From positions 55,814,626 to 55,878,625 of the forward strand of contig CM034542.1 of the NCBI GenBank assembly GCA_020002185.1: a stretch of DNA of 64,000 bases. The letters run 5' to 3'. The notes below the pieces were generated by a model. The model worked only from the letters and a program-made list of their open reading frames with translations, was not told where the DNA came from and ran no database searches. A program made the translations under genes and the position numbers. Each line of letters opens with the position of its first letter. Position 1 is the first letter of the stretch. This document shows, piece by piece, positions 62,716 through 64,000 of the stretch. Source of the stretch: Paraescarpia echinospica (lineage: Eukaryota; Annelida; Polychaeta; Sabellida; Siboglinidae).

Positions 62716-63039
62716 GTGAGTTACACAGGTTTCTGGTTAAATAACAGTAGCAAAGTTTTTAGCAAGATATCGGGTTTCTTGTGACAATCTTGTAGATTTG
62801 CCGTAATGATTGCATGTACCCCGGTACTTGAACACCTAAAAGTAATTAAATTATCAGCTGTCTGAAAACGTACTGTACAAGAAATATTTTTTGGTCGTCC
62901 ATCAACATATTATGTGACAATAGACACTTTGGTTGTTTCTGCACATTTCTTATGTCACTGAATCTCTCACAGTTGACCAAGCTGTCCAAAAACATACATA
63001 ACAGAATACTAATTCTTTTTGTAGACTTTTATGGTGTCT

Positions 63040-64000
63040 GAATACATTCCGTCATTACAGTACACATGATGGATTATATAATAGCTAGAGAAAGTAGAAA
63101 ACATACCGTGTGTGAATACATTCCGTCATTACAGTACACATGATGGATTATATAATAGCTAGAGAAAGTAGAAAACATACCGTGTGTGAATACATTCCGT
63201 CATTACAGTACACATGATGGATTACATAATAGTTACAGAAAGTAGAAAACATACCATGTGTGAATACATTCCATCATTACAGTACACATGATGGATTACA
63301 TAATAGGTACAGAAAGTAGAAAACATACCATGTGTGAATACATTCCGTCATTACAGTACACATGATGGATTACATAATAGGTATAGAAAGTAGAAAACAT
63401 ACCATGTGTGAATACATTCCATCATTACAGTACACATGATGGATTACATAATAGGTACAGAAAGTAGAAAACATACCGTGTGTGAATACATTCCGTCATT
63501 ACAGTACACATGATGGAATGCATAATAGGTAGAGAAAGTAGAAAACATACCGTGTGTGAATACATTCCGTCATTACATCACACATGATGGATTACATAAT
63601 AGGTAGAGAAAGTAGAAAACATACCGTGTGTGAATACATTCCGTCATTACAGTACACATGATGGATTACATAATAGGTACAGAAAGTAGAAAACATACCG
63701 TGTGTGAATACATTCCATCATTACAGTACACATGATGGATTACATAATAGGTACAGAAAGTAGAAAACATACCGTGTGTGAATACATTCCGTCATTACAG
63801 TACACATGATGGATTACATAATAGGTACAGAAAGTAGAAAACATACCGTGTGTGAATACATTCCGTCATTACAATACACATGATGGATTGCATAATAGGT
63901 ACAGAAAGTAGAAAACATACCGTGTGTAAATACATTCCGTCATTACAGTACACGTGATGGATTGCATAATAGGTAGAGAAATTAGAAAACATACCGTGTG
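63040..64000. repeat. 74-bp minisatellite, continues past the window
   Basis: About 13 units of acattccgtcattacagtac, then acatgatggattacataata and the ggtacagaaagtagaaaaca block. Its right end is not seen. It lies in the intron after exon 38. Confidence 0.95.

Overview
The window is spliced metazoan nuclear DNA. One large gene occupies the + strand from position 39 to at least 62715, and both of its ends lie outside the window. I could follow 38 consecutive coding exons with GT-AG borders and compatible phases, about 4,998 coding bases or 1,665 codons. The product is a VPS13 family bridge-like lipid transfer protein of the VPS13A/C type. The clearest evidence is at the C-terminal side (exons 32-38, with VLGLDVLGNPYGL, FYEPF and GPDKIAENLVRGVQSL) and in the VAB/SHR-binding region (exons 17-29, with YSPYWLVNNTG and WLDITPQQ-CVPFWPA). 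Everything else in the window is intron.

The organism is probably a marine lophotrochozoan-like invertebrate. This is inferred from compact exons inside repeat-swollen introns, CR1-type LINEs, tRNA-derived SINEs, Tc1 and pogo-like DNA elements and very abundant minisatellites. The sequence does not fix the species.

Layout. 1-11 kb: exons 1-7, with a 17-bp array, a 3.8-kb array of 43-bp units and a large inverted duplication of a 19-bp satellite (7986-9560). 11-16 kb: a 4.9-kb array of 67-bp units in intron 7. 16-24 kb: exons 8-13, a decayed Tc1 element, a pogo/Tigger-like element with terminal inverted repeats, 13- and 29-bp arrays and a MITE. 25-29 kb: a minus-strand LINE whose own coding sequence contains two expanded minisatellites. 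30-35 kb: exons 14-18, SINEs, MITE pieces and a hAT-like element. 36-41 kb: a nearly complete CR1 LINE with an intact esterase-type ORF1 and an ORF2 broken by one frameshift, ending about 10 bases before the acceptor of exon 19. 41-50.6 kb: exons 19-32, densely packed. 51-56.3 kb: a nest of three LINE insertions. 57-64 kb: exons 33-38 with 41-, 77- and 74-bp arrays.

The most unusual signal is that several intronic minisatellites seem to be amplified copies of neighbouring exon-intron junctions. A 77-bp array repeats the end of exon 36 with its donor 17 more times. A ~56-bp array repeats the acceptor and start of exon 20, with an in-frame TGA at codon 4 of every intact decoy. An 18-bp array repeats the acceptor of exon 25 about 50 times. 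The VPS13 transcript therefore carries dozens of decoy splice sites, which could be neutral by-products or could affect splicing fidelity.
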